A stretch of 42,813 bases of DNA from CAYYYP01 sp964475985 (GCA_964475985.1 CAYYYP010000029.1:1-42813); one strand, 5' to 3'. Counted from the first letter of the stretch, positions 1 through 8,535 are shown. Numbers and translations: made by a program. Notes: a model not told the origin generated them from the sequence alone.

Positions 1-16
1 CAGATTACGATATTTT

Positions 17-793
17 TTAGCCTGTCAATGATGGGACAGTTGGAGCGCTTACGATATAGAGGCGAACCGTCTCACCTGACTTTACTTTGAGCGCGCCCTC
101 TTCAAGCAGAGCGCTCGTCGAGCCATTGAAGACGACGTAATCGGGCCGCTCGTCGATGGCCTTAGCCATGCTGAACGGCTGGAGCCCCTTCTCACCATTC
201 TTACCCTTGGTGTAGAAGTCGCCCTGCATGACGTAAAACTCATGGTCGACTTTCGGCAAGCCGCCCTTGGGCTCGACCAGGATCAAACCGTACATGCCGT
301 TGGCGACGTGCATCGCGACGGGAGCCGTGGCGCAGTGATAAACGTAAAGGCCCGGGTTGAGTGCCTTGAACGAGAACACCGAGCTATGGCCCGGCGCCGT
401 GAACGACGATGCGGCGCCACCGCCGGGACCGGTCACGGCATGCAAATCGATGTTGTGAGGCATCTTGCTCGAGGGGTGGTTATCGAGGTGAAATTCGACC
501 AAGTCTCCTTCGCGAATGCGAATGAATTTTCCGGGCACTTTGCCCCCGAAGGTCCAGAAGGTATATTTCACGCCGTCTGAAAGTTTCCCTTCAACCTCTT
601 TTACCTCAAGATGAACAACGACCTTCGTCGCGTGTTTGCGGGCGAGAGGCGGCGGCACCTGGGGTGCATCCGTCAGTTGGGCCGTTTCCTGGCCTTCGGT
701 TTTTTCATTGATGTTATCGTCGCTCGTCGCTGCCAAGGCCGCCGAAGCAAGAATTACGGTCGCCAGTAATGACGCCAGTCCTCGAATCCCCAT
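17..793 (-). CDS. nirK: Copper nitrite reductase (NirK/AniA type), truncated
   Basis: Periplasmic enzyme family that reduces nitrite to nitric oxide. A signal peptide covers about residues 1-22. The first cupredoxin domain is intact: type 1 copper ligands H113, C154, H162 and M167, type 2 ligands H118 and H153, and the proton-relay Asp D116 in the PHNID motif. The start is ATG at 793 with GGAGGAG about 9 bases upstream. The protein stops at 258 residues, against roughly 360-390 in the family. The sequence follows the family through GETVRLYI (about residue 248), then diverges and ends, so the domain-2 type 2 copper His (the FHVIG motif) is missing. A catalytic His usually found near the VVFNG motif is also not evident. 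This could be a frameshifted pseudogene, or an error at the end of the sequence. Identity of the family is clear; activity is doubtful. Confidence 0.8.
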   Translation of the reverse strand: MGIRGLASLLATVILASAALAATSDDNINEKTEGQETAQLTDAPQVPPPLARKHATKVVVHLEVKEVEGKLSDGVKYTFWTFGGKVPGKFIRIREGDLVEFHLDNHPSSKMPHNIDLHAVTGPGGGAASSFTAPGHSSVFSFKALNPGLYVYHCATAPVAMHVANGMYGLILVEPKGGLPKVDHEFYVMQGDFYTKGKNGEKGLQPFSMAKAIDERPDYVVFNGSTSALLEEGALKVKSGETVRLYIVSAPTVPSLTG

Positions 794-898
794 GCACTTA
801 TCTCCTCCGTAAACTTGTTTGATCTGGAAAAGTATAAATATAGAGGTAATGTCTCGTTTTGTCAGGTGTTTAGGTAATGCGACCGGAGAAATTCGATC

Positions 899-2089
899 TT
901 GAACCCAGCTACCAATCGCGTCATCAATCGCTCAAAATCGGCAAGCCTGTGGCAACTCGGCTTTCGGCCCTTTTTTCTTTTTGGGTCGATGCATGCCGTC
1001 TTGGCGATAGCGCTTTGGGTCAGCTTTCTCGCTGGATGGATTTCCCGTCCGGGACTGATTGATCCGGTCCTTTGGCACTCCCACGAGATGATCTACGGCT
1101 TTGCCGCCGCGATTGTCGTGGGGTTCGTCTTGACCGCGTCCCAGAACTGGACCGGACTGCGCGGTGTTCATGGCAATTCCTTAAAACTTCTGGTGCTGCT
1201 TTGGATGGCAGCAAGAGTCGCTCTTTCATTGCCGCTCGTTCCGCTTCCAATCGCAGCCACGCTGGACTTGGCCTTTTTTCCGTTCGCTGCGTACTTGATG
1301 GTGCCCTATCTAAAGGACCCGGAACTCAAGTCGGAAAAGCTGTTTTTTTTGTTTTACGGCCTCCTCTTCGTGGGAAATCTGCTCGTGCATCTGGAATCGA
1401 CTGGCTTGATGCCCGGCTACGCGCGTCGCGGGATTTTTCTAGGGCTCGACGTCATCATCGTCGTGATCGTCTTTATGGGTGGACGGGTGATTCCATTTTT
1501 CACCGAAAGCTCGATTGCCCGCGCTCAACCCACCACACGGAACTGGGTTGAAGTCGGCAGCCATGCCTCGGCCGCGCTCTTTCTGGCTACCGACCTCTTC
1601 TTGCCGTCCTCGTGGCCTGCGGCAGGAGTCGGTATTTCAGCTGGAGCGATCCACTTTCTCAGACTGTGGGGCTGGCAGGTGCGCCGAGTCCGACGAATCC
1701 CTCTCATTTGGGTCTTGCACCTGGCCTATCTCTGGCTGGTGATCGGCTTCGTGCTTTCGGGGCTTGCCGCAATCGATCTCTTTCAAAAGACCATGGCTGT
1801 CCACGCCTTCACCGTTGGCTGTCTTGGAACGATTATCTACGGGATGATCACCCGGGTGTCACTTGGACACACAGGGCGGCGGCTTCACCCACGAGCCGCG
1901 ATCGTCGTCGGCTACTACTTCCTCTTAGTTGCGGCGGCGGTGCGCGTCTTTGGCCCGTTGGTTTTCCCGCGTTTTTACACAGAGACTCTATTTGTCAGCG
2001 GGAGTCTCTGGATTGCGGCATTCGTGTTGTTCCTGCTTGTATACTCGCCCATGCTGCTATCGCCAAGGACAGATGGCCGCCCTGGCTAG
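899..2089 (+). CDS. nnrS: NnrS family haem/copper membrane protein
   Basis: NnrS proteins are polytopic inner-membrane haem-copper proteins that protect cells from NO and accompany denitrification genes. This one has 396 residues with about 12 hydrophobic segments. It carries the family's early GFRPFFL motif (about residues 21-27) and the WHSHEM(I)YGF motif, a likely metal-binding His cluster. The start is TTG at 899 with GGAG at 885-888. It is divergent from the nitrite reductase gene and only 12 bases upstream of a second NnrS-like gene, so the two are probably co-transcribed ahead of the NO reductase. The 105-base divergent gap shows no clear FNR/NNR-type TTGAT-N4-ATCAA box. Confidence 0.88.
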   Translation: MNPATNRVINRSKSASLWQLGFRPFFLFGSMHAVLAIALWVSFLAGWISRPGLIDPVLWHSHEMIYGFAAAIVVGFVLTASQNWTGLRGVHGNSLKLLVLLWMAARVALSLPLVPLPIAATLDLAFFPFAAYLMVPYLKDPELKSEKLFFLFYGLLFVGNLLVHLESTGLMPGYARRGIFLGLDVIIVVIVFMGGRVIPFFTESSIARAQPTTRNWVEVGSHASAALFLATDLFLPSSWPAAGVGISAGAIHFLRLWGWQVRRVRRIPLIWVLHLAYLWLVIGFVLSGLAAIDLFQKTMAVHAFTVGCLGTIIYGMITRVSLGHTGRRLHPRAAIVVGYYFLLVAAAVRVFGPLVFPRFYTETLFVSGSLWIAAFVLFLLVYSPMLLSPRTDGRPG

Positions 2090-2101
2090 AAAGGAACGAC
2101 G

Positions 2102-3199
2102 TTGCCCCAGCCTTACCAAATATTTTTTCCAATAGGTTTGCTCTACGCGATTTGGGGCGTGAGTGTCTGGCTCCTTTTTAACTTAGGCTGGATATCCTAC
2201 CCCATGCCGATCCATGCCCATCTCATGATCGTCGGCTTTTTGTTTTCGTTTTCGCTTGGCTTTCTCATGACCGCCGTACCGCGCTTTACGGGTGCGGCCC
2301 AAGCGCGCCGCTGGGAAATAGCGATTGCGATCCCACTTTCGCTCAGCTCGTTTGCCGGCGTTTATCTAGATTCTATCGCCATTGCGATCCTCGCGTTCCT
2401 GACATTCTTTTTCTTGTCGAGAATCCGCACGCGGACCTATGCGCCGCCAAAACATTTTGTCTTTATCCCACTTGGGCTACTCCTCGGCCTGGCAGGCGCC
2501 GCGCTGATGATGACGGGCTCCCTGGCAGGCAAGACTTTTCTTTATCAAGGTACGATGCTTTGTTTCGTGCTTGGCGTCGGCGGCAAACTCGTAAGCGCGC
2601 TCCTCGGCTGGAGCGCTCCTCCTCTAGTGCTGATCGAAACTGGCGCTGCCGCCAAACGTAATCCTTTGATCTCCCTCGACGTTGCTCTGCCCGTGGCATT
2701 ATTGATCGCGGGGTTCTTGCTCGAACTCACCACATGGCAGACGCCCGCACGAATGCTTCGCGCTCTTTCGGCAACCTACGTAGGTCTTTCAGCATGGAAG
2801 CTGTTTCGACGCCCCCAGATTCACGGAAGACTATCCAACTGGCTCTGGTTCTCGTGTTGGGGACTGGTGTCGGGTGCGTGGCTTTATGCGTTGAGCCCGC
2901 TTCTCGGGACTCACGGGCTTCATCTCATGTTCATTTGTGGATTCGGTCTGATGACGCTCATCATCGCCTCTCGCGTAACGCTTGCGCACGGCGGCTATGA
3001 CCTTGAGCTGGAGTCGAAATCCCAAAGCATCCGCTGGATGGGGATTTTCTTACTCTTCGCCACCGCCACCCGAGTCACGGCGCCTTTGACTCCAAGCTAC
3101 TTACATCACCTGGCCTATGCGGCGGGGGCGTGGGTCGTTGCGCTCCTCATCTGGTCGGCGGCATTCGTACCTCGAATGATCAAAATGCAGAGGCGATGA
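2102..3199 (+). CDS. Second NnrS-like membrane protein
   Basis: A 365-residue polytopic membrane protein in the NnrS superfamily. It has the same opening layout as its neighbour (PYQIFFPIGLLYAIWG, then an IHAHLMIVGF His motif and a long run of hydrophobic helices), but it diverges enough to be a separate subfamily. The start is TTG at 2102 with AAGGA six to ten bases upstream, 12 bases after the preceding stop. Its place between nnrS and the NO reductase points to a role in NO tolerance or in assembly of haem-copper enzymes. That role is inferred from context; the family itself is fairly clear. Confidence 0.75.
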   Translation: MPQPYQIFFPIGLLYAIWGVSVWLLFNLGWISYPMPIHAHLMIVGFLFSFSLGFLMTAVPRFTGAAQARRWEIAIAIPLSLSSFAGVYLDSIAIAILAFLTFFFLSRIRTRTYAPPKHFVFIPLGLLLGLAGAALMMTGSLAGKTFLYQGTMLCFVLGVGGKLVSALLGWSAPPLVLIETGAAAKRNPLISLDVALPVALLIAGFLLELTTWQTPARMLRALSATYVGLSAWKLFRRPQIHGRLSNWLWFSCWGLVSGAWLYALSPLLGTHGLHLMFICGFGLMTLIIASRVTLAHGGYDLELESKSQSIRWMGIFLLFATATRVTAPLTPSYLHHLAYAAGAWVVALLIWSAAFVPRMIKMQRR

Positions 3200-3280
3200 C
3201 TCAGGCGACAAAGGTCGGGTTGCCATGCTCCAATCTTCATTGTAGATATATATTGAAATTCTATATCGAATTCATGGTGC

Positions 3281-3296
3281 ATGCCTTGTAAGGCAT
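3281..3296. promoter_or_regulatory. Perfect 7-2-7 palindrome upstream of norZ
   Basis: ATGCCTT-GT-AAGGCAT is a perfect inverted repeat ending 25 bases before the norZ start and about 10 bases before its Shine-Dalgarno run. Its place suggests an operator for a dimeric regulator. It loosely resembles the ATGC...GCAT ends of NsrR sites, but the centre has two bases, not one. An imperfect AT-rich repeat, GATATA at 3245-3250 and TATATC at 3262-3267, lies upstream. Confidence 0.35.
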
Positions 3297-3321
3297 CGCA
3301 TCTCAAGGGAAGGTCCGATCT

Positions 3322-5607
3322 ATGCGGGAATTCAGAAGACTTTGGATTGCTTTTGCCTGTGTAATTCTGGTTTCGTTTAGCGTACTCGGATATTACGGCT
3401 ACGAAATCTATCGCGAAGCACCGCCCATCCCTGAACGAGTTCTTGACGCAAGTGGCAACAGTCTCTTTAGTGGCCAAGACATTCGAGACGGCCAAAACAT
3501 TTGGCAGTCCATGGGCGGCCACAATGTCGGCTCAATCTGGGGCCACGGCTCTTATGTCGCGCCTGATTGGTCGGCGGACTGGATGCATAGCGAAGCGGTG
3601 CTGATGCTGGACGCGCTCGGAAAAAAAGAGTTTGGAAAAGCCTATTCCGACTTGAACGCCGATCAGCAGGCAGGGCTCAAATCCAGGCTTCAGCGGGAGC
3701 TTCGCGGCAATACTTACGACCCGAGCAACCAAACACTGACCGTCTCGCAACTTCGGGCCGACGCCATCCGATCCATAAGCCAGCATTACGCAGGTTTGTT
3801 CACCAATGATCCCCGCCTTTCTCAGCTGCGTGAGTCTTATGCCATCCCGGAAAACACCATCAAAGACCCGGAGCGTATGAGGAAGATGAATGCGTTCTTC
3901 TTCTGGACGTCCTGGTCCTGCGTGACGGAAAGGCCCGGACACAAAATCTCGTACACAAACAACTGGCCGCCGGATGAGCTCGTGGGCAATCGGCCCGCTG
4001 GTTCGCTTCTTCTTTGGACTGGCTTCAGCGTCATTTTGCTAATCGCAGGCGTCGGTGGCCTCGCATTTTACTATGCGTCGCATAAGGACGAAGATATCGA
4101 ACACGAGTCGCTTCCGAAGCAGGATCCCCTTTTGGCCCTGAACCCAACACCTTCTATGAAAGCGACGCTAAAGTATTTCTGGGTGGTCGCCGCGTTGATT
4201 CTAGTGCAGATCCTGCTTGGCATCGTCACGGCACATTACGGCGTCGAGGGAAATGGATTTTACGGATTCCGGTTGTCAGACTACCTGCCTTACGCCGTTA
4301 CCCGCACCTGGCATCTCCAGCTCGCCATCTTCTGGATCGCAACGTCCTGGCTTGCGACCGGGCTGTTTATCGCTCCCGCCGTCTCGGGACACGAACCTAA
4401 ACTTCAAAAGCTCGGCGTTGACTTTCTTTTCGTGGCGCTTCTCGTGATCGTGGTCGGTTCGCTCGCAGGCGAGTGGATGGGCGTCATGCAGAAGCTCGGG
4501 CTGGAGGCCAACTTCTGGTTCGGCCATCAGGGATACGAGTACGTCGAGCTTGGAAGATTTTGGCAGATCTTCCTTCTCGTCGGTCTATTTCTCTGGCTGG
4601 GCCTCATGGTCCGCGCCATTTTGCCCGCCTTCAAAAAGCTCAAGGACAGCCGGAACCTCCTAATCCTCTTCCTCATCTCCTCGGCCGCCATCGCTCTGTT
4701 CTACAGTGCGGGGCTAATGTGGGGCCGGCAGACCCATCTCTCGATGGCGACCTACTGGCGCTGGTGGGTCGTGCACCTTTGGGTCGAAGGCTTCTTTGAA
4801 GTCTTTGCTACCGTGGTGACCGCCTTCCTTTTCGTCCGAATGGGTCTCATCCGCGCTCACATCGCAAGCCTGTCGGTGATTTTCTCAGCCGTGGTTTTCT
4901 TGGCTGGCGGTATCCTAGGCACGTTCCATCATCTCTATTTCGCCGGCACTCCTACCGCCGTGCTCGCCTTGGGAGCGACTTTCAGCGCGCTTGAAGTCGT
5001 GCCTTTGGTTCTGGTCGGCTTCGAGGCCTACCATAACCTGACGCTGAGCCGGGCCGCCCAATGGGTGAAGGCTTACAAGTGGCCCATCTACTTCTTCATC
5101 GCCGTCGCGTTCTGGAATCTCGTTGGAGCAGGCATCTTCGGCTTCCTGATCAACCCGCCCATCGCCCTCTATTACATGCAGGGCCTCAACACGACGCCGG
5201 TCCACGGACATACCGCGCTTTTCGGAGTTTACGGCAATCTCGGGATCGGACTCATGCTTTTCTGCATCAAAGGGCTCGCAGCAAGGAACGTCTGGAAGGA
5301 CGGCTTGATCCGCTTTTCCTTCTGGGCCATTAACATCGGCTTGGCCGCCATGGTCCTCATCAGCGTGCTTCCCGTGGGCTTCCTGCAAACTCTCGCGAGC
5401 GTCGAACACGGCATGTGGTACGCACGTTCCGCTGAGTTCATGCAGACAGGCTCAATGAATACGCTGCGCTGGCTACGAGTCGTCGGAGATACGATTTTCG
5501 CCGTGGGAGCCGTTGGCCTAGCGATTTTTGTCGCCGGCCTAAAGCTTGGATTCTCCGTCCAAGCCGAGGAAGACGTGTCCGCCAAGCGTTTTCCATCGTC
5601 AACTTAG
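3322..5607 (+). CDS. norZ: Quinol-dependent nitric oxide reductase (qNor)
   Basis: Single-subunit inner-membrane enzyme that reduces two NO to N2O using quinol. At 761 residues the length is typical of qNor. The N-terminus has the anchor helix and the extracytoplasmic domain fused to the catalytic barrel (SGQDIRDGQNIWQSMGG, about residues 50-66), which separates qNor from cNorB. The catalytic core has the GTFHHLYFAGTP motif with H536 and H537 as non-haem iron ligands, and E558 in the ALEVVP motif. HGHTALFGVYG follows as the haem-ligand helix. The ATG start follows an AAGGGAAGG ribosome site. With NnrS upstream it forms an NO detoxification or respiration unit. No NO-sensing regulator gene lies nearby. 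Confidence 0.95.
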   Translation: MREFRRLWIAFACVILVSFSVLGYYGYEIYREAPPIPERVLDASGNSLFSGQDIRDGQNIWQSMGGHNVGSIWGHGSYVAPDWSADWMHSEAVLMLDALGKKEFGKAYSDLNADQQAGLKSRLQRELRGNTYDPSNQTLTVSQLRADAIRSISQHYAGLFTNDPRLSQLRESYAIPENTIKDPERMRKMNAFFFWTSWSCVTERPGHKISYTNNWPPDELVGNRPAGSLLLWTGFSVILLIAGVGGLAFYYASHKDEDIEHESLPKQDPLLALNPTPSMKATLKYFWVVAALILVQILLGIVTAHYGVEGNGFYGFRLSDYLPYAVTRTWHLQLAIFWIATSWLATGLFIAPAVSGHEPKLQKLGVDFLFVALLVIVVGSLAGEWMGVMQKLGLEANFWFGHQGYEYVELGRFWQIFLLVGLFLWLGLMVRAILPAFKKLKDSRNLLILFLISSAAIALFYSAGLMWGRQTHLSMATYWRWWVVHLWVEGFFEVFATVVTAFLFVRMGLIRAHIASLSVIFSAVVFLAGGILGTFHHLYFAGTPTAVLALGATFSALEVVPLVLVGFEAYHNLTLSRAAQWVKAYKWPIYFFIAVAFWNLVGAGIFGFLINPPIALYYMQGLNTTPVHGHTALFGVYGNLGIGLMLFCIKGLAARNVWKDGLIRFSFWAINIGLAAMVLISVLPVGFLQTLASVEHGMWYARSAEFMQTGSMNTLRWLRVVGDTIFAVGAVGLAIFVAGLKLGFSVQAEEDVSAKRFPSST

Positions 5608-5910
5608 GACCTAAGCGACCCGAGCTTAAGACTGAATCAGCGATAGCACCTAAGATCGTAGATCGAATATGAGATTTACCTTGTTCGTAAGCACCGCACA
5701 CCTCCGGTCTTAAGCGATCACTCCAGCTCTGGTCTTCAGACTGGCTAAGCACCTGGTTCGCCCGGAATTTTCAATGAGCTTTGATAATTCAGGTGCTATT
5801 CTCGAAAACAAACGAACCGCTCTTTGACAATTTGGTTTGGTAGAAATCGAAGGATGCCGCCAGGAACTGATTCTACTGCTTGAAGACTCTCCCACAGAGA
5901 GGAGCAAGCA
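5608..5910. other. Intergenic stretch between norZ and the integrase
   Basis: No convincing gene is visible. The integrase ribosome site (AGAGGAG, just before 5911) lies at its right end. TTTGGTTTGGT at 5831-5841 recurs in inverted orientation at 7167-7177, just beyond the integrase. No tRNA was recognised. Confidence 0.5.
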
Positions 5911-7113
5911 ATGGCAGTCATCAGTTACAAAAAGGACGGGAAGACCTACTGGAAGATCTACATCAATCTTCGGAGCAAGGTCGACCCTTCAATCCGGGTC
6001 CAAAAACTCTTGATCGGCTTTACGAGCCAATCGAGAGCGGAGTCGGAAGAAAAACGCCTTCTGATCGAGCTGGGAAAAAAGCTCGAGCGGCTTCAGTCCC
6101 AAGGCGCGACATGGGAAACCGTGATCGATCGCTGGGAGCATGACAGGCGGACGTACCCGACCGCCGATTACGTCGAGACGACGATCATGGATCACTCGGC
6201 TTTGCTACGAAAGTGGACGAAGCCCTGGCTTTCCCGGATCGCCTCGGACCTCAATCGTGGCGACGGGCGAGAAGTCTTGAGACTGGCGGAGCAGGCGGGC
6301 AAGAAGACCACCTTTCTCAAGAAGATCAAGAACACCATCAATGTCATCTACAACTGGGGCATCGAGGAACGGCTCATCATCGGCGTGCAGCAGAGTCCGG
6401 TGCACGGCCTCAACCTCGGCAAGGAACGGGAAGAAGAGCTTCCCGAGATCCTGACCCTCGGAGAGATCCGGGCGCTTCTAGTCTCTGCGAGGAATCACGA
6501 TCATGCCTGGTATCCGATCTGGGCGGTGGCGCTTCTTACGGGGATGCGCTCGGGCGAGCTTCACGCTCTGCTTTGGACCGATATCGAAATGGTCTCGCAA
6601 GAGATGGCACTCGCTCAGGACAAACTGCCCGCTGACAAGCGGCGGTTTGGAATGCTCCGGGTCACAAAGACCTGGAACACCCGGACAAGAAGCACCGGGC
6701 CGACGAAGGGCGGGTACTGGAGAAGTGTTCCGATTTCTGGCGAGCTCTTTTGGCTCCTCGCGGGGCTGAAGGCGCAAACCGGAAGTCAGGCGCAGGTTCT
6801 CCCGCGCTTCTGGCAATGGGACAAAGGCGAGCAAGCCCGAGTCCTCCGGACCTTCTGTTTGGGAGCTGGCCTCAAGTCCATCAAGTTCCACACGCTGCGG
6901 GCGTGCTTTGCGACGCAGCTCATCTCGGATGGGATCGCTCCCACCCGCGTCATGAAGGTGGGCGGATGGAAGGACATCAAGACCATGCAGCGATACATTC
7001 GCATGGCCGGGATCGACGAGGCCGGAGCGACCGAGGGATTGAAGTTCCTGCCCTCGGACGAGGCGATGATGGGACATGTGGTGAACCTTTTCGACTTCCG
7101 CGCCGAGAAGTAG
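5911..7113 (+). CDS. Tyrosine recombinase / phage-type integrase
   Basis: A 400-residue site-specific recombinase of the lambda integrase family. The C-terminal catalytic domain has R213 (TGMRSGEL), a probable catalytic Lys in the following strands, H327-x2-R330 (FHTLRACFAT), W353 in the GGW position often occupied by His, and the nucleophile Y362 (QRYI). The N-terminal half looks like an AP2-like arm-binding segment followed by a core-binding domain. The ATG start has AGAGGAG about 8 bases upstream. It sits at the right edge of the G+C-rich segment, as expected for the integrase of an island. No excisionase, transposase or phage gene accompanies it here. Confidence 0.92.
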   Translation: MAVISYKKDGKTYWKIYINLRSKVDPSIRVQKLLIGFTSQSRAESEEKRLLIELGKKLERLQSQGATWETVIDRWEHDRRTYPTADYVETTIMDHSALLRKWTKPWLSRIASDLNRGDGREVLRLAEQAGKKTTFLKKIKNTINVIYNWGIEERLIIGVQQSPVHGLNLGKEREEELPEILTLGEIRALLVSARNHDHAWYPIWAVALLTGMRSGELHALLWTDIEMVSQEMALAQDKLPADKRRFGMLRVTKTWNTRTRSTGPTKGGYWRSVPISGELFWLLAGLKAQTGSQAQVLPRFWQWDKGEQARVLRTFCLGAGLKSIKFHTLRACFATQLISDGIAPTRVMKVGGWKDIKTMQRYIRMAGIDEAGATEGLKFLPSDEAMMGHVVNLFDFRAEK

Positions 7114-7127
7114 AAACAGCGGGGAGG

Positions 7128-7144
7128 TTGGCTAGGCTAGCCAA
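7128..7144. repeat. 8-1-8 perfect palindrome behind the integrase
   Basis: TTGGCTAG-G-CTAGCCAA begins 15 bases after the integrase stop and is followed by AAAAATG. It may be a weak terminator stem or a recombinase-related site. There is no U-run, and the one-base centre does not suit an ordinary crossover core, so its function is open. Confidence 0.4.
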
Positions 7145-7197
7145 AAATGCAGTACAAGTAGTTGAAACCAAACCAAACGGGGCGAGTCCACCATTTT

Positions 7198-7244
7198 AAA
7201 TAGAAAGCCATTGATCATGAAAACTGATCAATGGCTTTCTATTT
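7198..7244. terminator. 20-bp perfect hairpin, probable bidirectional terminator
   Basis: The arms 7198-7217 and 7225-7244 are perfect reverse complements of 20 bases around a 7-base loop (TGAAAAC). The + strand ends CTATTTT. It ends 5 bases from the ferredoxin stop and follows the integrase, so it can end transcription from both sides. It also marks the composition boundary. Confidence 0.75.
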
Positions 7245-7249
7245 TAGAT

Positions 7250-7543
7250 TCATCTTAAATGGATTTTTACGTCACCTGAGACCGTCAAGCAACAAGCTAG
7301 ACGTTCCCCCGGCAGCGCGCCCATGCTTTCTAGAAAATCCTTCTCATCACTTTCCATAGCACTTATGGAATATTCATTTGCTTCAACCTCCACAAGGCAA
7401 CTCCCGCATGCGCCTTGACCACAGCCAAATAAAATAGGGCTGTCCTGCTCCTCGCAAATTTCTTTGAGGTTAGTTTTTTGTCCGCAATTGATTTCCTGTT
7501 CTCTCGACTTACTCTGAATGCAAATTGTAAATGTAGTTTTCAT
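7250..7543 (-). CDS. Plant-type [2Fe-2S] ferredoxin
   Basis: Small soluble electron carrier of 97 residues from the ATG at 7543. A GTG start at 7567 would add 8 residues, but neither start has a strong ribosome site. The cluster ligands are clear: C41-x4-C46-x2-C49 in GCGQGACGSC, and a final Cys at 84 or 85 (RLACCL), the layout of plant/adrenodoxin-type ferredoxins. It is transcribed divergently from the diiron oxygenase and ATP-grasp genes. The natural inference is that it feeds electrons to the diiron enzyme. No dedicated ferredoxin reductase is visible, so it would use a reductase encoded elsewhere. Confidence 0.88.
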   Translation of the reverse strand: MKTTFTICIQSKSREQEINCGQKTNLKEICEEQDSPILFGCGQGACGSCLVEVEANEYSISAMESDEKDFLESMGALPGERLACCLTVSGDVKIHLR

Positions 7544-7767
7544 GGAAGCTTCATGAGCAATACCCACGCCGTTGCTGTGCCGGTCCTAGGTTGGAGAAAA
7601 GCTAAGTTCCGATTTCGAACTCACGTTGATTGTTTGATTTTCCGGGCGGCAAGTCCGCCCCTCAATACACATTTGAGCTGAAGTCATTCGGGGTACTTCG
7701 CAAAACCCCTTTTACGGGCGGTAAAGATCTTTTCCCACCTGGCACAACGCTTGCTCAAGTGCTTGGT

Positions 7768-8535
7768 ATGAAAAACAGATGTACCAATACCGGAATTAAA
7801 AGAAAGAAACCTTACCTCTCCTTAGATCGTTCAACTACTATCAGATCTGAAATTGATCATTACATCGATGGAAAAATCACGGAATGGAATCAAACCATTC
7901 CCTTTGCGACTCATTTCCAGAGCGGCGAAATTCATCGTCAGTATTACAATCGATTTCTCATCGAGACGGCGTTAAGAATTCGCCTGCTTCGAGTTTCCGA
8001 AGCCAATACCCAGGCTGAGGTCGCCAAAATCTCGCCAGAAGCCGCACAGATTTGGGCACATTATGAATACGAGGAAATGATTCATGACAAACTTTTCATT
8101 GACGATCTTGAAAGATCTCAAATCAATTCGGATGTCATTTTTAACACCGAACCCTACCTGTCTACTAAATTACTGACGGGGTTTTTCTCCTACCTTCTCA
8201 ATCATGAAGGGCCCTTGGGTGTCCTCGTCTATTCCTATTTAGTTGAATATGTGAATGTGAAACTTGATGGCGACAAGATTAACGGTCTTAAAAACTCCGT
8301 AGGTGAAAAGAATATCAAAGGTCAAATTTCACATACCAACACGGACGTCACAGACGATCATCCAGGAGAAGTATGGGCGGCGATGCGGCACCTAATTCGG
8401 GATGAAGATGATATCAAAAATATCAAACGCTACATCGATGAACATCAAAAAATCTTAGGAATGTTTTTCCAAGAGATTTATTCCGATATGGTCGGGATCC
8501 CTGGCAAAACTTCTGAAATGGCGAAGGCTGGTTGA
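7768..8535 (+). CDS. Haem-oxygenase-like diiron oxygenase (HDO/UndA-like)
   Basis: From the ATG at 7768 the protein has 255 residues, close to UndA. The frame stays open to a TTG at 7630, but neither start has a good ribosome site and a hairpin (GGGCGG/CCGCCC, 7644-7660) lies between them. Candidate iron ligands match the spacing known for UndA-like enzymes: E103-x2-H106 (EEMIHDKLF), E160 (YLVEY), then H189-x3-D193. The expected last ligand, His three residues on, is D196 here, with H198 close by. HDO enzymes activate O2 at two irons for N-oxygenation, C-C cleavage or desaturation in small-molecule pathways. It is the first gene of a coupled row with three ATP-grasp ligases, with a ferredoxin gene on the other strand. 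Family assignment is by motif; the substrate is unknown. Confidence 0.72.
   Translation: MKNRCTNTGIKRKKPYLSLDRSTTIRSEIDHYIDGKITEWNQTIPFATHFQSGEIHRQYYNRFLIETALRIRLLRVSEANTQAEVAKISPEAAQIWAHYEYEEMIHDKLFIDDLERSQINSDVIFNTEPYLSTKLLTGFFSYLLNHEGPLGVLVYSYLVEYVNVKLDGDKINGLKNSVGEKNIKGQISHTNTDVTDDHPGEVWAAMRHLIRDEDDIKNIKRYIDEHQKILGMFFQEIYSDMVGIPGKTSEMAKAG

Noticed and set aside
794..898. An FNR/NNR box in the nirK-nnrS divergent gap (TTGATCTGG near 819).
   Set aside because: Only one half-site is present; the second half ATCAA is missing at the required spacing.
932..7077. Many long open frames on the opposite strand of the NO genes and integrase (for example 4915-5409 and 6478-7077, minus strand).
   Set aside because: They are shadows of G+C-rich genes with strong motifs; they lack ribosome sites and protein-like composition.
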